Below are positions 52,950-61,419 of a stretch of 64,000 nt of DNA, piece after piece (position 1 is the first letter of the stretch; every line of letters starts with the position of its first letter). The DNA lies in contig NZ_JAIUCZ020000003.1 of the NCBI RefSeq assembly GCF_020176955.2, positions 868,001 through 932,000 of the forward strand, in the 5' to 3' direction. A model generated the notes under the pieces. That model had not been told where the DNA came from. It was given only the letters and a program-made list of their open reading frames with translations, and searched no databases. A program made the translations under genes and the position numbers. Source of the DNA: Nocardia sp. alder85J. GTDB taxonomy: Bacteria > Actinomycetota > Actinomycetes > Mycobacteriales > Mycobacteriaceae.

Positions 52950-54260
52950 GTGCCCCCGTCGATCGACCCCGCCGCAACGGCCTGGTTACTGGTCAGCACC
53001 GCGCTGGTACTGCTCATGACGCCCGGACTGGCCATTTTCTACGGCGGCATGGTCCGCTCCACCGGCGTCCTGAACATGCTCATGATGAGCTTCGTGTCGA
53101 TCCCGCTGGTGACCGTGGTGTGGTTACTGTTCGGCTATTCACTGGCCTTCGGCTCCGACGCGGGCGGCGGAGTGATCGGCGGCATCGGGCATTTCGCGCT
53201 GTCCGGTATCCATCCGAGCACCGTGCGCAGCGGTGTCCCGGAATTGCTCTATGTCACTTTCGAACTCGCCTTCGCCGTGCTGACCGTGGCATTGATCAGC
53301 GGCGCCATCGCGGACCGGGCCAAGTTCTCCGCCTGGGTCGTGTTCGTGCCGCTGTGGACACTGCTGGTGTACGTCCCGATCGCGCACTGGGTGTGGGGTC
53401 CGGACGGCTGGCTGTCCTCGTTCGGCGCGCTGGACTTCGCGGGCGGCCTGGTCGTCGAGATCGCCTCCGGGGCCTCGGCGCTGGCGCTGGCGCTGGTCCT
53501 CGGCCCGCGGATCGGCTTCAAGGTGGACGCGATGCGTCCGCACAATCTGCCCTTCGTGCTGCTCGGCGCGGGTCTGCTGTGGTTCGGCTGGTTCGGTTTC
53601 AACGCCGGTTCGGCGCTGAAGGCGGACGGGATCGCCGCGGCGGTGTTCCTGAACACGCTGGTCGCGGGCTGTCTCGGCATGCTCGGCTGGCTGGTGGTGG
53701 AGCGGATGCGCGATGGTCATCCGACCACCTTCGGCGCGGCCTCCGGCGCGGTGGCCGGGCTGGTCGCCATCACCCCCTCGTGCGGTTCGGTCGATACGCT
53801 CGGCGCGGTCGTGGTCGGCCTGGTCGCGGGTGTGGTGTGCTCGTACGCGGTGGGCTGGAAGTTCAAGGGCGGCTACGACGATTCACTGGACGTGGTGGGT
53901 GTGCACTTCGCCGGTGGGATCGTCGGCACGCTGCTGATCGGGCTGCTGGCCAGCCGGGTGATGACCGGCGGCGCTCGCGGCCTGTTCTACGGCGGCGGGC
54001 TCACCCAGCTGGGCAAACAGCTGGTGGCCGTGCTGGTGGTGGCGGTGTGGGCGTTCGGGATCTCGTTCCTGCTCGGCAAGCTGCTCGATCGGCTGCTCGG
54101 CTTCCGGATCAGCACGGAGGACGAGGTCGCGGGCATCGACTTCGCGCTGCACGCGGAGACCGCCTACGCCGAGGGCGTGCACGGCCACGCGCCGCGCGGC
54201 CTGTTCGGACCGCGGCCCGGCGGTGACCGCGATCGGTCGCACGGTGACCGAGATCACTGA
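52950..54260 (+). CDS. amt: Ammonium transporter (Amt family) with Glu at the first twin-His position
   Basis: 436 residues, eleven predicted membrane helices. Family motifs are TALVLLMTPGLAIFYGGMVR, the gate and pore residues around WFGWFGFNAGSALKADG, and the second pore histidine H319 in LDVVGVHFAGGIVGTLL. The first pore histidine, normally in DFAGGxVVH, is replaced by E170 (ALDFAGGLVVEIASGASAL). Glu at this site occurs in some fungal Mep proteins and alters transport rate and pH dependence. The cytoplasmic C-terminal tail after STEDEVAGIDFALHAETAY is His/Arg/Asp-rich. The GTG start has AAGGAG 5 nt upstream. No glnK follows, so PII control in cis is absent. Confidence 0.93.
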   Translation: MPPSIDPAATAWLLVSTALVLLMTPGLAIFYGGMVRSTGVLNMLMMSFVSIPLVTVVWLLFGYSLAFGSDAGGGVIGGIGHFALSGIHPSTVRSGVPELLYVTFELAFAVLTVALISGAIADRAKFSAWVVFVPLWTLLVYVPIAHWVWGPDGWLSSFGALDFAGGLVVEIASGASALALALVLGPRIGFKVDAMRPHNLPFVLLGAGLLWFGWFGFNAGSALKADGIAAAVFLNTLVAGCLGMLGWLVVERMRDGHPTTFGAASGAVAGLVAITPSCGSVDTLGAVVVGLVAGVVCSYAVGWKFKGGYDDSLDVVGVHFAGGIVGTLLIGLLASRVMTGGARGLFYGGGLTQLGKQLVAVLVVAVWAFGISFLLGKLLDRLLGFRISTEDEVAGIDFALHAETAYAEGVHGHAPRGLFGPRPGGDRDRSHGDRDH

Positions 54261-54352
54261 CCGGACGCCCTCGAGGTGCCGGCCCGGTTCGGTGGTCTCC
54301 CCGATAGGCTGACGGCCGTCACCGTACGGCTGTTTCAGGGGGCATCCGAGCC

Positions 54353-56626
54353 ATGTTGACCCGCATCGCCCGCCTCACCACCGGGTATCCCCGCACCACC
54401 CTGCTGGTCGCCCTCGCGCTGGCGCTGGTGTGCGGGATCTTCGGGGCGTCCGTGGCCGGCGGGCTGAAGGGCGGCGGATTCGTGCCGTCCGACGCCGAAT
54501 CCGCCCGTACGGCACAGTTGCTCGCCGACAACTTCGACGGCGCCGACCCCAATCTGGTGCTGCTGGTCACCGCGGATCAGGGCGTGGACAGCCCGGCCGC
54601 GGCGCAGGCCGCGCACGCGGTGCTCGATCTGCTCCAGGCCCGTCCCGACGTCGTCGGCCTGCGCTCGTACTGGACCAGCCCACCCGCGGTGCGGTCCACA
54701 CTGCGCAGCGCCGACGGTAAGCGGGGCCTGGTCCTGGCCTATCTGACCGGTGGCGAGGATCTGTCCCGGCGGGCGGCCGGGCAGATCGACGGCGATCTGG
54801 CCGCGCTGCCCGGCGCGCACGCTGCGGGGGTCAGCGTGCGCAGCGGCGGGTCGACCACCATCTTCTACGAGGCCAACACCCAGGTCACCAAGGATCTCGC
54901 GGTCGCGGAGGCGATCGCGGTGCCGCTGACGCTGCTGGTGCTGGTGCTGGTGTTCGGCAGTCTGATCGCCGCCCTGCTGCCGGTGGCGATCGGCCTGTTC
55001 GCGATCCTGGTGACGCTGGCGATCCTGCGGGTGTGCACGCTGATCTCCGACGTGTCGGTGTTCGCGCTGAACATGACCACCGCGATGGGCCTGGCCCTGG
55101 CCATCGACTACAGCCTGTTCGTCGTCAGCCGCCACCGGGAGGAACTCGCCGCCGGTCACGCACCGCGGGACGCCGCGATCCGCGCCACCGCGACGGCCGG
55201 CCGGACCGTGTTGTTCTCGGCGCTGACCGTGGCGCTGGGGCTGGCCGTCCTCGCGGTGTTCAATCTGTACTTCCTGCAATCGTTCGCCTACGCCGGGGTG
55301 GCCGTGGTCGCGGCGGCCGCCGCCGCGTCGATCATGATCCTGCCCGCGGCGCTGGTCCTGCTCGGCGACCGGGTCAACGCCTGGGACCTGCGGGTGCCGG
55401 TGCGGCGGCTGTTCCGCCGGGCCGCCCCGGCGCCGCGGCCGCTCCAGCAGACCTTCTGGTACCGCACGGTGGTCCGGGTCATGCGGCACGCCGTCCCCGT
55501 CGCGGTGGTGCTGGTGGCGCTGCTGCTGACGCTGGGCGCGCCGTTCCTCGGGGTGAAGTTCGGCTATCCGGACGATCGGGTGCTGCCCGCCGAGGCGAGC
55601 AGTCGCGTCGTCGGCGACGTACTGCGCCACGAGTTCCCGTCGGTGAACACCGGCGGGGGCGTCACCGTCGTGCTCGACGGCTACACCGGGGACGCGAGCG
55701 GCTACGCGGCGGCGCTGTCCGGTGTGCGCGACGTGTCGGCGGTGTTGTCCGACACCGGCGTCTACATCCGTGGTCACCGCATCGCCGACTCGACGACCCG
55801 GATGGGCAACCGCACCGGTCAGTATCTGGTGGCCGCCACGGATCTGGACCCCTACGCCCCCGCCGCGAAACAGCAGTTGCGCGACCTGCGCGCGGTGCCC
55901 GCACCCGCACCCGCGCTGTTCGGTGGCGGCGCGGCGATCAACGCGGACTCGCTGCACTCGCTGGGCGCGCGGCTGCCACTGGCGCTGGCGCTGATCGTGC
56001 TGGCCACGGTGATCGTGTTGTTCCTGTTCACCGGCAGTGTCGTGTTGCCGCTGAAGGCGGTGGTGCTCAACACCCTGTCACTGTCGGCGATGTTCGGGAC
56101 GATGGTGTGGATCTTCCAGGAGGGGCACCTGTCCGGATTGATCGGCTTCACCTCCACCGGCACCATCGTGCCGACCATGCCGATCCTGATGTTCTGCGTG
56201 GCCTTCGGCATGTCCATGGACTACGAGGTGTTCCTGCTGTCCCGGATCCGCGAGGCCTGGCTGGCCTCGGAGCGCACGCCGGCCGACAATGTCGAATCGG
56301 TGGCGATCGGGGTGGCCCGGACCGGGCGGATCGTCACCGCCGCGGCGGCGCTGATGGCGATCGTGCTGGGCGCGATGGTGTCGTCGAAGGTGTCGTTCAT
56401 GCAGATGTTCGGCGTCGGCTTGACGCTGACCGTGCTGGCCGACGCCACCCTGATCCGCGGGCTGCTGGTGCCCGCGCTGATGCGGCTGCTGGGCACCGCC
56501 AACTGGTGGGCGCCGCGGCCGCTGGCCCGGCTGCACGAACGGCTCGGGCTGCACGAGGTGGAACCCGAGGATCTCGAACCCGGCACCGCCACAACCGATT
56601 CGAAGCTACTGCGCGATCCGCGCTGA
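54353..56626 (+). CDS. MMPL family RND-type transporter
   Basis: 757 residues. Two repeats each have a large extracytoplasmic domain and a helix bundle; about eleven or twelve membrane helices are visible. The proton-relay motifs are MTTAMGLALAIDYSLFVVSRHREEL and FCVAFGMSMDYEVFLLSRIREAW, with the characteristic Asp-Tyr pairs. The N terminus has RIARLTTGYPRTTLLVALALALVCG and GGLKGGGFVPSDAESARTAQLL. MMPL proteins move lipids or drugs across the cytoplasmic membrane. There is no adjacent polyketide synthase or MmpS gene, so the substrate is unknown. A weak GGGGG precedes the ATG. It converges on the metallopeptidase pair with 8 nt between. Confidence 0.92.
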   Translation: MLTRIARLTTGYPRTTLLVALALALVCGIFGASVAGGLKGGGFVPSDAESARTAQLLADNFDGADPNLVLLVTADQGVDSPAAAQAAHAVLDLLQARPDVVGLRSYWTSPPAVRSTLRSADGKRGLVLAYLTGGEDLSRRAAGQIDGDLAALPGAHAAGVSVRSGGSTTIFYEANTQVTKDLAVAEAIAVPLTLLVLVLVFGSLIAALLPVAIGLFAILVTLAILRVCTLISDVSVFALNMTTAMGLALAIDYSLFVVSRHREELAAGHAPRDAAIRATATAGRTVLFSALTVALGLAVLAVFNLYFLQSFAYAGVAVVAAAAAASIMILPAALVLLGDRVNAWDLRVPVRRLFRRAAPAPRPLQQTFWYRTVVRVMRHAVPVAVVLVALLLTLGAPFLGVKFGYPDDRVLPAEASSRVVGDVLRHEFPSVNTGGGVTVVLDGYTGDASGYAAALSGVRDVSAVLSDTGVYIRGHRIADSTTRMGNRTGQYLVAATDLDPYAPAAKQQLRDLRAVPAPAPALFGGGAAINADSLHSLGARLPLALALIVLATVIVLFLFTGSVVLPLKAVVLNTLSLSAMFGTMVWIFQEGHLSGLIGFTSTGTIVPTMPILMFCVAFGMSMDYEVFLLSRIREAWLASERTPADNVESVAIGVARTGRIVTAAAALMAIVLGAMVSSKVSFMQMFGVGLTLTVLADATLIRGLLVPALMRLLGTANWWAPRPLARLHERLGLHEVEPEDLEPGTATTDSKLLRDPR

Positions 56627-56634
56627 CCGGGTGG

Positions 56635-57792
56635 CTACGAGACGTCGCCGGAGGCCGCGAGCCAGGTGTTGCAGGGCTGGGTGCGATTCTTCTGATAACC
56701 CTGTGCCCACCAGCCGCCGTAGTGGTCCGTGGTGCCGTGGTCGCGGACGTCGCCGGGCCGGTCACCACGGGTGTAGCTGTCGTTGATGGTGTGCTGGCCC
56801 TGCTGCGCGGTGATGGTCCCCGCGGCCTGTGAGGAGCCGACGAACATGCCGCCGAAACACTGCGCCTCCAGCTCCAGCCGCCGCGACAGCTCGGCGCCGA
56901 CCGGGGAACTCTGCCCGGCGTTGTAGCGGTCCCGGCTCTCCTTGGCCATGATCCCGGACAGCGCCTGCACGTGGTGGCCGTACTCGTGCGCGAAGACCGC
57001 CAGGTAGATCACCGCGTCGTTCCCGTAGAGATCGATCTGGATCTTGTCCAGGGGCATGTAGATGGTGCTGTTCGCCGAGCAGTAGAAGGCGGCGTAGTTC
57101 GATGTCGAACCCGTGCACGGCGACGGCTGATCGGCGGCGTGCACCGGCACCGCGATGTTCGGGGTGGAGAACGGTAAACCGACCGCGTGCAGCAGCGGCT
57201 GCCACATCTGGTCCAGGCAGCTGCGCGCCGCCTCGAAGAACGCCTGGGCCGACGCCTGATCCGAACCCCACTGAGGATAGCCGCACTGGATGTTCTGCAG
57301 GCCGTAATCGGCGTCGGCGAACAGCGGGTTGTCCGTGGTGGCGGCCACCTGCTGCGGGCCCGCGGGCGCGGCGCTCGTGGTCGCCGTCGTGGTCCGCGAG
57401 ACGCGGCTGGTCCGCGCGGCCGCGGTGGGCGGCGCTGCGACGGAGGTCGCGACCGGCCCGGCGGTCGTCGGCGGATAGCTGAAACTCGGCGTCGAGAACG
57501 TCGGGCTCGCACTGGTTCCGGTACTGCTGCGACCGGCGGCGAACACCACCAGCCCGGCCACCACCACAACGGCCAGCAGCGCACCGAACACCGCGAGCAG
57601 CACCGGACCGGCGCCGCCGGAGCGCCGGGGCGGATACGGGTACCCGGGCGGCGGCAGCGGCGGCGGCGGGAAACCCGGTGGCGGCGAATACCCGCCCGCC
57701 GGTGGATAAGGTTGCGGTGCACCGTAATTCCCGCCGTGACCCGGAGGTGGCGGAAAGCCCTGCGGTGGTGGATATCCCGGTGGGTAGCTCAT
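56635..57792 (-). CDS. Neutral zinc metallopeptidase, YpfJ-like, membrane-anchored
   Basis: 385 residues. A Pro/Gly/Tyr-rich cytoplasmic N terminus (1 to about 55) precedes one membrane helix (GPVLLAVFGALLAVVVVAGLVVFAAG), a Ser/Thr/Ala-rich linker and the extracytoplasmic peptidase domain. The zinc motif is YLAVFAHEYGHHVQALSGIM, with ELEAQCFGGMFVG supplying the further ligand and conserved Cys. The C terminus has DHGTTDHYGGWWAQGYQ. The substrate is unknown. It follows its paralogue at 57800 by 7 nt, so the two form an operon that arose by tandem duplication. Confidence 0.9.
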   Translation of the reverse strand: MSYPPGYPPPQGFPPPPGHGGNYGAPQPYPPAGGYSPPPGFPPPPLPPPGYPYPPRRSGGAGPVLLAVFGALLAVVVVAGLVVFAAGRSSTGTSASPTFSTPSFSYPPTTAGPVATSVAAPPTAAARTSRVSRTTTATTSAAPAGPQQVAATTDNPLFADADYGLQNIQCGYPQWGSDQASAQAFFEAARSCLDQMWQPLLHAVGLPFSTPNIAVPVHAADQPSPCTGSTSNYAAFYCSANSTIYMPLDKIQIDLYGNDAVIYLAVFAHEYGHHVQALSGIMAKESRDRYNAGQSSPVGAELSRRLELEAQCFGGMFVGSSQAAGTITAQQGQHTINDSYTRGDRPGDVRDHGTTDHYGGWWAQGYQKNRTQPCNTWLAASGDVS

Positions 57793-57799
57793 CGTCAGC

Positions 57800-58927
57800 T
57801 CAGCTCACGTCGGTCGCCGCGGCGGTGAAGGTGTTGCACTGCGCGGTCCTGTCGTCGTCGAATCCGGCACTCCACCAGTCACCCATGTGCTGCGAGGTGC
57901 CGTGGTCACGCATGTCGCCGGGAGCATCGCCGCGGCCGTAGGCGTCCTTGCGGGTGATCGTGGTCTGCGCGGCGGTCAGCGAACCGCCGCCGGAGGTCGC
58001 GGCCAGGAACATGCCGTCGAAGCAGTTGGCCCCCAGCTCGATCCGGCGCGAGACCTCCAGCCCGCCGGGGCTGTTCACCCCCGCGTCGCGGCGCTGCTTG
58101 TTGGCCGCCGCCATGATCCCGGACTGCGCCTGCACATGATGGCCGTACTCGTGCGCGAACACCGAGAGGTAGACCTCCCAGTGATTCTGGAACATGTCGG
58201 TTTGCAGCTGGCTGATCGGCATGTAGATGGTCTGATCGGCGCTGCAGTAGAAGGCGGCGAAGTTGCTGCTGCTGCCGGTGCAGGGCGTGGTGATGCCCGC
58301 GGTGGTCGCGGTGACGTTCAGCTTCGGCGGGGTGAACGGCAGTTTCGCGGCGGCGAGCACCGGACGCCAGGCCTGCTCCAGACAGGCTGCGGCACTGGTG
58401 AAGAACTTGCGGGCCACGTCGACCTGGGTGCCCCAGGGGGCATAGTCGCAGTGCGCCGGACTCAGCGGCGAACCCGGGTCGGCCAGCAGCGGATTGGTGC
58501 CGGTCGCGGCGACACCCGCCGTACCGGAATCCTTTCCGTTGCCGGGCGCGGGCGGCGCTTCGGAGGTATAGGTGTAGCGAGCGCCGGAGTCGATGTGGCC
58601 GCCGGGTTTGCTCGCGCTGAGCGCACCACGCACCACCAGACCGGCGACGACGAGCACCAGAACCACCAGGACCGTGGCGATTCCGCCACCGCCACGTTTG
58701 CGCTGCGGCGGCCGGCCGGGCGGGCCGTAGGGTTGCGGCGCGGCGTACTGCTGGGCGGCCGGATAGGGCGACCGGCCCGGATACGGTTGCTGCCCCTGCG
58801 GATACGGCTGCTGGCCCGGCGGGTACCGATATCCCGGCGGCGGCCCGTAACCCGACGGCGGCGCACCGTACGGCGCCGGTCGACCGGCAGGTGGCATCGA
58901 GCCGTATCCGTAGGGTGGTTGACTCAC
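57800..58927 (-). CDS. Neutral zinc metallopeptidase, YpfJ-like, paralogue
   Basis: 375 residues with the same plan as its neighbour: a YPPGQQPYPQGQQPYPG-type N terminus, one membrane helix (IATVLVVLVLVVAGLVVRGAL), linker and zincin domain. The motif is YLSVFAHEYGHHVQAQSGIM, followed by ELGANCFDGMFLAATSG and DHGTSQHMGDWWSAGFD. The start GTG 58927 is used because the Pro/Tyr-rich N terminus begins there (VSQPPYGYGSMPP); the open frame above it lies opposite the DUF2207 leader and gene. First gene of the two-gene operon; divergent from DUF2207. Likely acts on cell-envelope proteins, substrate unknown. Confidence 0.9.
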   Translation of the reverse strand: MSQPPYGYGSMPPAGRPAPYGAPPSGYGPPPGYRYPPGQQPYPQGQQPYPGRSPYPAAQQYAAPQPYGPPGRPPQRKRGGGGIATVLVVLVLVVAGLVVRGALSASKPGGHIDSGARYTYTSEAPPAPGNGKDSGTAGVAATGTNPLLADPGSPLSPAHCDYAPWGTQVDVARKFFTSAAACLEQAWRPVLAAAKLPFTPPKLNVTATTAGITTPCTGSSSNFAAFYCSADQTIYMPISQLQTDMFQNHWEVYLSVFAHEYGHHVQAQSGIMAAANKQRRDAGVNSPGGLEVSRRIELGANCFDGMFLAATSGGGSLTAAQTTITRKDAYGRGDAPGDMRDHGTSQHMGDWWSAGFDDDRTAQCNTFTAAATDVS

Positions 58928-59004
58928 TCCCCCGCGCCCCCGTTCAAACTGGTACTTCCCCGGCTGGTGCTTCGACAGCCGATGACGAACCATACCAAGC
59001 TGTC

Positions 59005-59010
59005 TAAGAT
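59005..59010 (+). promoter_or_regulatory. -10 box (TAAGAT) of the DUF2207 gene
   Basis: TAAGAT ends 8 nt before ATG 59019, with ATGACG 17 nt further upstream as a partial -35. No ribosome site is present, so the mRNA is leaderless or nearly so. Confidence 0.55.
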
Positions 59011-59018
59011 CTGGCCTC

Positions 59019-60623
59019 ATGCTTATCTCTCGGGGGGGCGCCCTGGGCGCTCTATGGCTGGTCGCCGCGGGCATGTTCGCCGCCGGCCCGGCTGCGCAGG
59101 CGCAGGATCCGGCCGACGGCGTGACGATCGCGGCGGACATCAAACTCACCGACGACGGATTGCTGCAGGTCGCGGAGAAGGTGCAGGTGCCACCCGGCGG
59201 ACAGTTCCACATGGTGCTGCCGCTGCGAGTGGCCTTCGGGGACAGCGGGGAACGCCGTTTCAGCGTCACCGATATCGGGTCCACCGGCGCGGGCAAGGCC
59301 ACGCTGGCCGGTGACCTGTTCACCGTCGACGCGCAGCCCGGCGACTCGTCGTTCACCTACACCGTGCACAACACCGTCAACGACGCACAGGGCAGCCAGG
59401 TCTTCCGATGGACCGGCGTGCTCAACACCGACGTGGCCTCGATCACCGCCTCGGTGATCAGCCCCAGTTTCCGAATGGGCATCGCGGACTGCAAGATCGG
59501 CCCCGCCGGGCAGCAGCAGCCGTGCGCCGACGTCCGGGTCGAACCCGACGGCGTGCTGACGCTGAACAAGGAGGGGCTGCGCAAGGGCGACATCATCGAC
59601 CTGAGCATGCAGCTGCCGCCGGGCACGGTGGCCCCCAACGCGGATATCCACGACGGCAACGACTCCAGCGCGTTCTCCTTCGGCACTCCCGTCCTCGTCG
59701 CCTTCGGCGCCCTGGTGCTGGCGCTGCTGGCCGCGGCGGGTTTCGTGCTGTGGTCGCGGCGCCAGGACGCCGCCGCGCTGGGCGCGCACGAAGCGCTGGA
59801 TCCGGTGCAGCACAAGGACGATCGCGCCGAGTTCGTCTCGCCGGACGGGGTGCTGCCGGGCGCAGCCGGACTACTGCTGGACGCCTCGCCGGATGCCACC
59901 GACCTGGCCGCCACCGTGGTCGACCTGGCGGTGCGGCGCTACCTGTGGATCACCCCGATCAGCGATTCCGACTGGCGGATCAACCGGGTGAACGCCGCCG
60001 ACGATCAGCTGCGCGACTACGAGCGCGAGGTGTACCGGGCGCTGCTGCCCGACGGCACGGACTCGGTGCAGGTCTCGGAGCTGCGCGGGCGGGTCGCCGC
60101 CACTTCGGCGCGCTCCGCGCTGCTGGCCGACGCCGCGGCGAACGGCACTCTCACCGCCCCCCACCGCCGCGGGCCGTCCTTCTGGCTCGGCGTCGTTCTG
60201 CTGGTGGTGGGCGTCGCCGCAACCATCGGCCTGGCAATCGCGGGCCGCTACGCCCTGGTCGGGGTCGCGGTGGCGCTGGGCGGGGTCGCGGCCCTGTTCC
60301 TCCCGCGCTATCTGCCGCGCCGCACCGCGACCGGCCGCGCCCTGGCGGGCCGGATCCGCGCCCTGCAACGCGGCTTGGACAACGTGCAGCCCGACCGCAT
60401 CCCCCCGGCCGACCGCGAACTGGTCTTCTCCCGCGCCCTCCCGTTCACGATCATCGGCGGCCGTGTCGACAACTGGATCCGCACCTTCCGCGACCTGGAC
60501 CCGACCGCCGACCGCGACCCCGGCCTGTACTGGTTCGGCGGCTTCGACCGCGACCGCAACCTGCACCGCTTCGCCGGCCACTTCCCGTACTTCATCACCG
60601 CCCTGGAGGGCTTGTTCGCCTAG
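59019..60623 (+). CDS. DUF2207 membrane protein
   Basis: 534 residues. A signal peptide (GALGALWLVAAGMFAAGPAAQAQ) is followed by the extracytoplasmic DUF2207 beta domain (ADIKLTDDGLLQVAEKVQVP, FTYTVHNTVNDAQGSQVFRW), a membrane helix at about residue 225 (TPVLVAFGALVLALLAAAGFVLW), a cytoplasmic segment with LAATVVDLAVRRYLWI and REVYRALLPDGTDSVQVSELRG, two more hydrophobic helices near residues 385-425, and a soluble C terminus ending FPYFITALEGLF. Function is unknown; relatives are membrane proteins found near secretion or envelope genes. It is divergent from the YpfJ-like pair and converges on a TetR gene. Confidence 0.88.
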   Translation: MLISRGGALGALWLVAAGMFAAGPAAQAQDPADGVTIAADIKLTDDGLLQVAEKVQVPPGGQFHMVLPLRVAFGDSGERRFSVTDIGSTGAGKATLAGDLFTVDAQPGDSSFTYTVHNTVNDAQGSQVFRWTGVLNTDVASITASVISPSFRMGIADCKIGPAGQQQPCADVRVEPDGVLTLNKEGLRKGDIIDLSMQLPPGTVAPNADIHDGNDSSAFSFGTPVLVAFGALVLALLAAAGFVLWSRRQDAAALGAHEALDPVQHKDDRAEFVSPDGVLPGAAGLLLDASPDATDLAATVVDLAVRRYLWITPISDSDWRINRVNAADDQLRDYEREVYRALLPDGTDSVQVSELRGRVAATSARSALLADAAANGTLTAPHRRGPSFWLGVVLLVVGVAATIGLAIAGRYALVGVAVALGGVAALFLPRYLPRRTATGRALAGRIRALQRGLDNVQPDRIPPADRELVFSRALPFTIIGGRVDNWIRTFRDLDPTADRDPGLYWFGGFDRDRNLHRFAGHFPYFITALEGLFA

Positions 60624-60723
60624 CGCGCGCTGTGGGCCCGTCAGCGGTTCGTGGGCCGGTCACGTCCGTCGCCCGACACTCGGCCGCAACCCGACTCCGC
60701 TCCGCACCCGAAGGCACAACCGC

Positions 60724-61287
60724 CTACCCGGCCCTCATCCCGTTCAAGGCAATGGTCATCACCCGCTGGACAGTCTCGGCGTACGACTGCTCCGGAAGTA
60801 CATAAACCTGAATCGTCATCAGACTCGCCACGTCATCGGCGGTGACCTCCGGCCGGAGGTCGCCGTCCGCGTGCGCCTGCTCGGTGAGGGCGACGATCAG
60901 ATTCGCGATCCGTGCACGCGGCGCAGCGAGCGTCGCGTCATTGCGGATGTCGCCGTGCAGACCGGGTTCCAGCGCCGACGCCATGGCCCCCAGCCGTAGT
61001 TCGGCACATTCGCGCAGAATCCGGCACAGGGTGGGCCATGCCCCCGCCTCCTCCCGCTGTGCGGTGGCGGCCAGATCCGCCAGTCCCGTCAGGTAGGCGT
61101 GCGCCGCCGCGCTGATCAGGGCCGCACGATCCGGGAACCGGCGGTACAGCGTGCCGACGCCCACCCCGGCCTGATCGGCGATGGTCTTCATCGGAACGTC
61201 GACCCCGTGTTCGCGGAAGATGAGCTGGGCCGCGGCCAGGATCTGGTCGCGATTGCTGCGCGCGTCGGCCCGCAGTCGGTCGGCCAT
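60724..61287 (-). CDS. TetR/AcrR family transcriptional regulator
   Basis: 187 residues. The DNA-binding domain is RSNRDQILAAAQLIFREHG, then PMKTIADQAGVGVGTLYRRF and PDRAALISAAAHAYL; the C-terminal part (LCRILRECAELRLGAMASAL, LTEQAHADGDLRPEVTADDV) is SbtR-like. The ATG 61287 follows GAGAGGT; GTG 61293 is an alternative. It is divergent from an FAD-dependent monooxygenase gene, and the space between carries two copies of a 15-bp palindrome flanking overlapping -10 boxes. Autorepression plus repression of the monooxygenase is the clear expectation, as in TetX-type or antibiotic-modifying systems. Confidence 0.92.
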   Translation of the reverse strand: MADRLRADARSNRDQILAAAQLIFREHGVDVPMKTIADQAGVGVGTLYRRFPDRAALISAAAHAYLTGLADLAATAQREEAGAWPTLCRILRECAELRLGAMASALEPGLHGDIRNDATLAAPRARIANLIVALTEQAHADGDLRPEVTADDVASLMTIQVYVLPEQSYAETVQRVMTIALNGMRAG

Positions 61288-61344
61288 CGGCACACCTCTC
61301 GAACTCGTCGGCTTCCGCTCCGGGAAATGGTACGAGAACTATGT

Positions 61345-61398
61345 GGACGAAATTCTTCCGCTTACGTATCGTAGAGCAGTAGCGGACGAATTTCGTCC
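61345..61398. promoter_or_regulatory. Paired TetR operators and overlapping divergent promoters
   Basis: GGACGAATTTCGTCC at 61384-61398 is a perfect 7-1-7 palindrome. GGACGAAATTCTTCC at 61345-61359 is a second copy with one mismatch in symmetry. Between them TACGTATCGTA (61364-61374 approximately) provides TATCGT on plus and TACGAT on minus as likely -10 boxes of the divergent genes. Dimers on both sites would block both promoters. Confidence 0.75.
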
Positions 61399-61419
61399 AC
61401 TTGAGTAGAGGAGGCTGAG

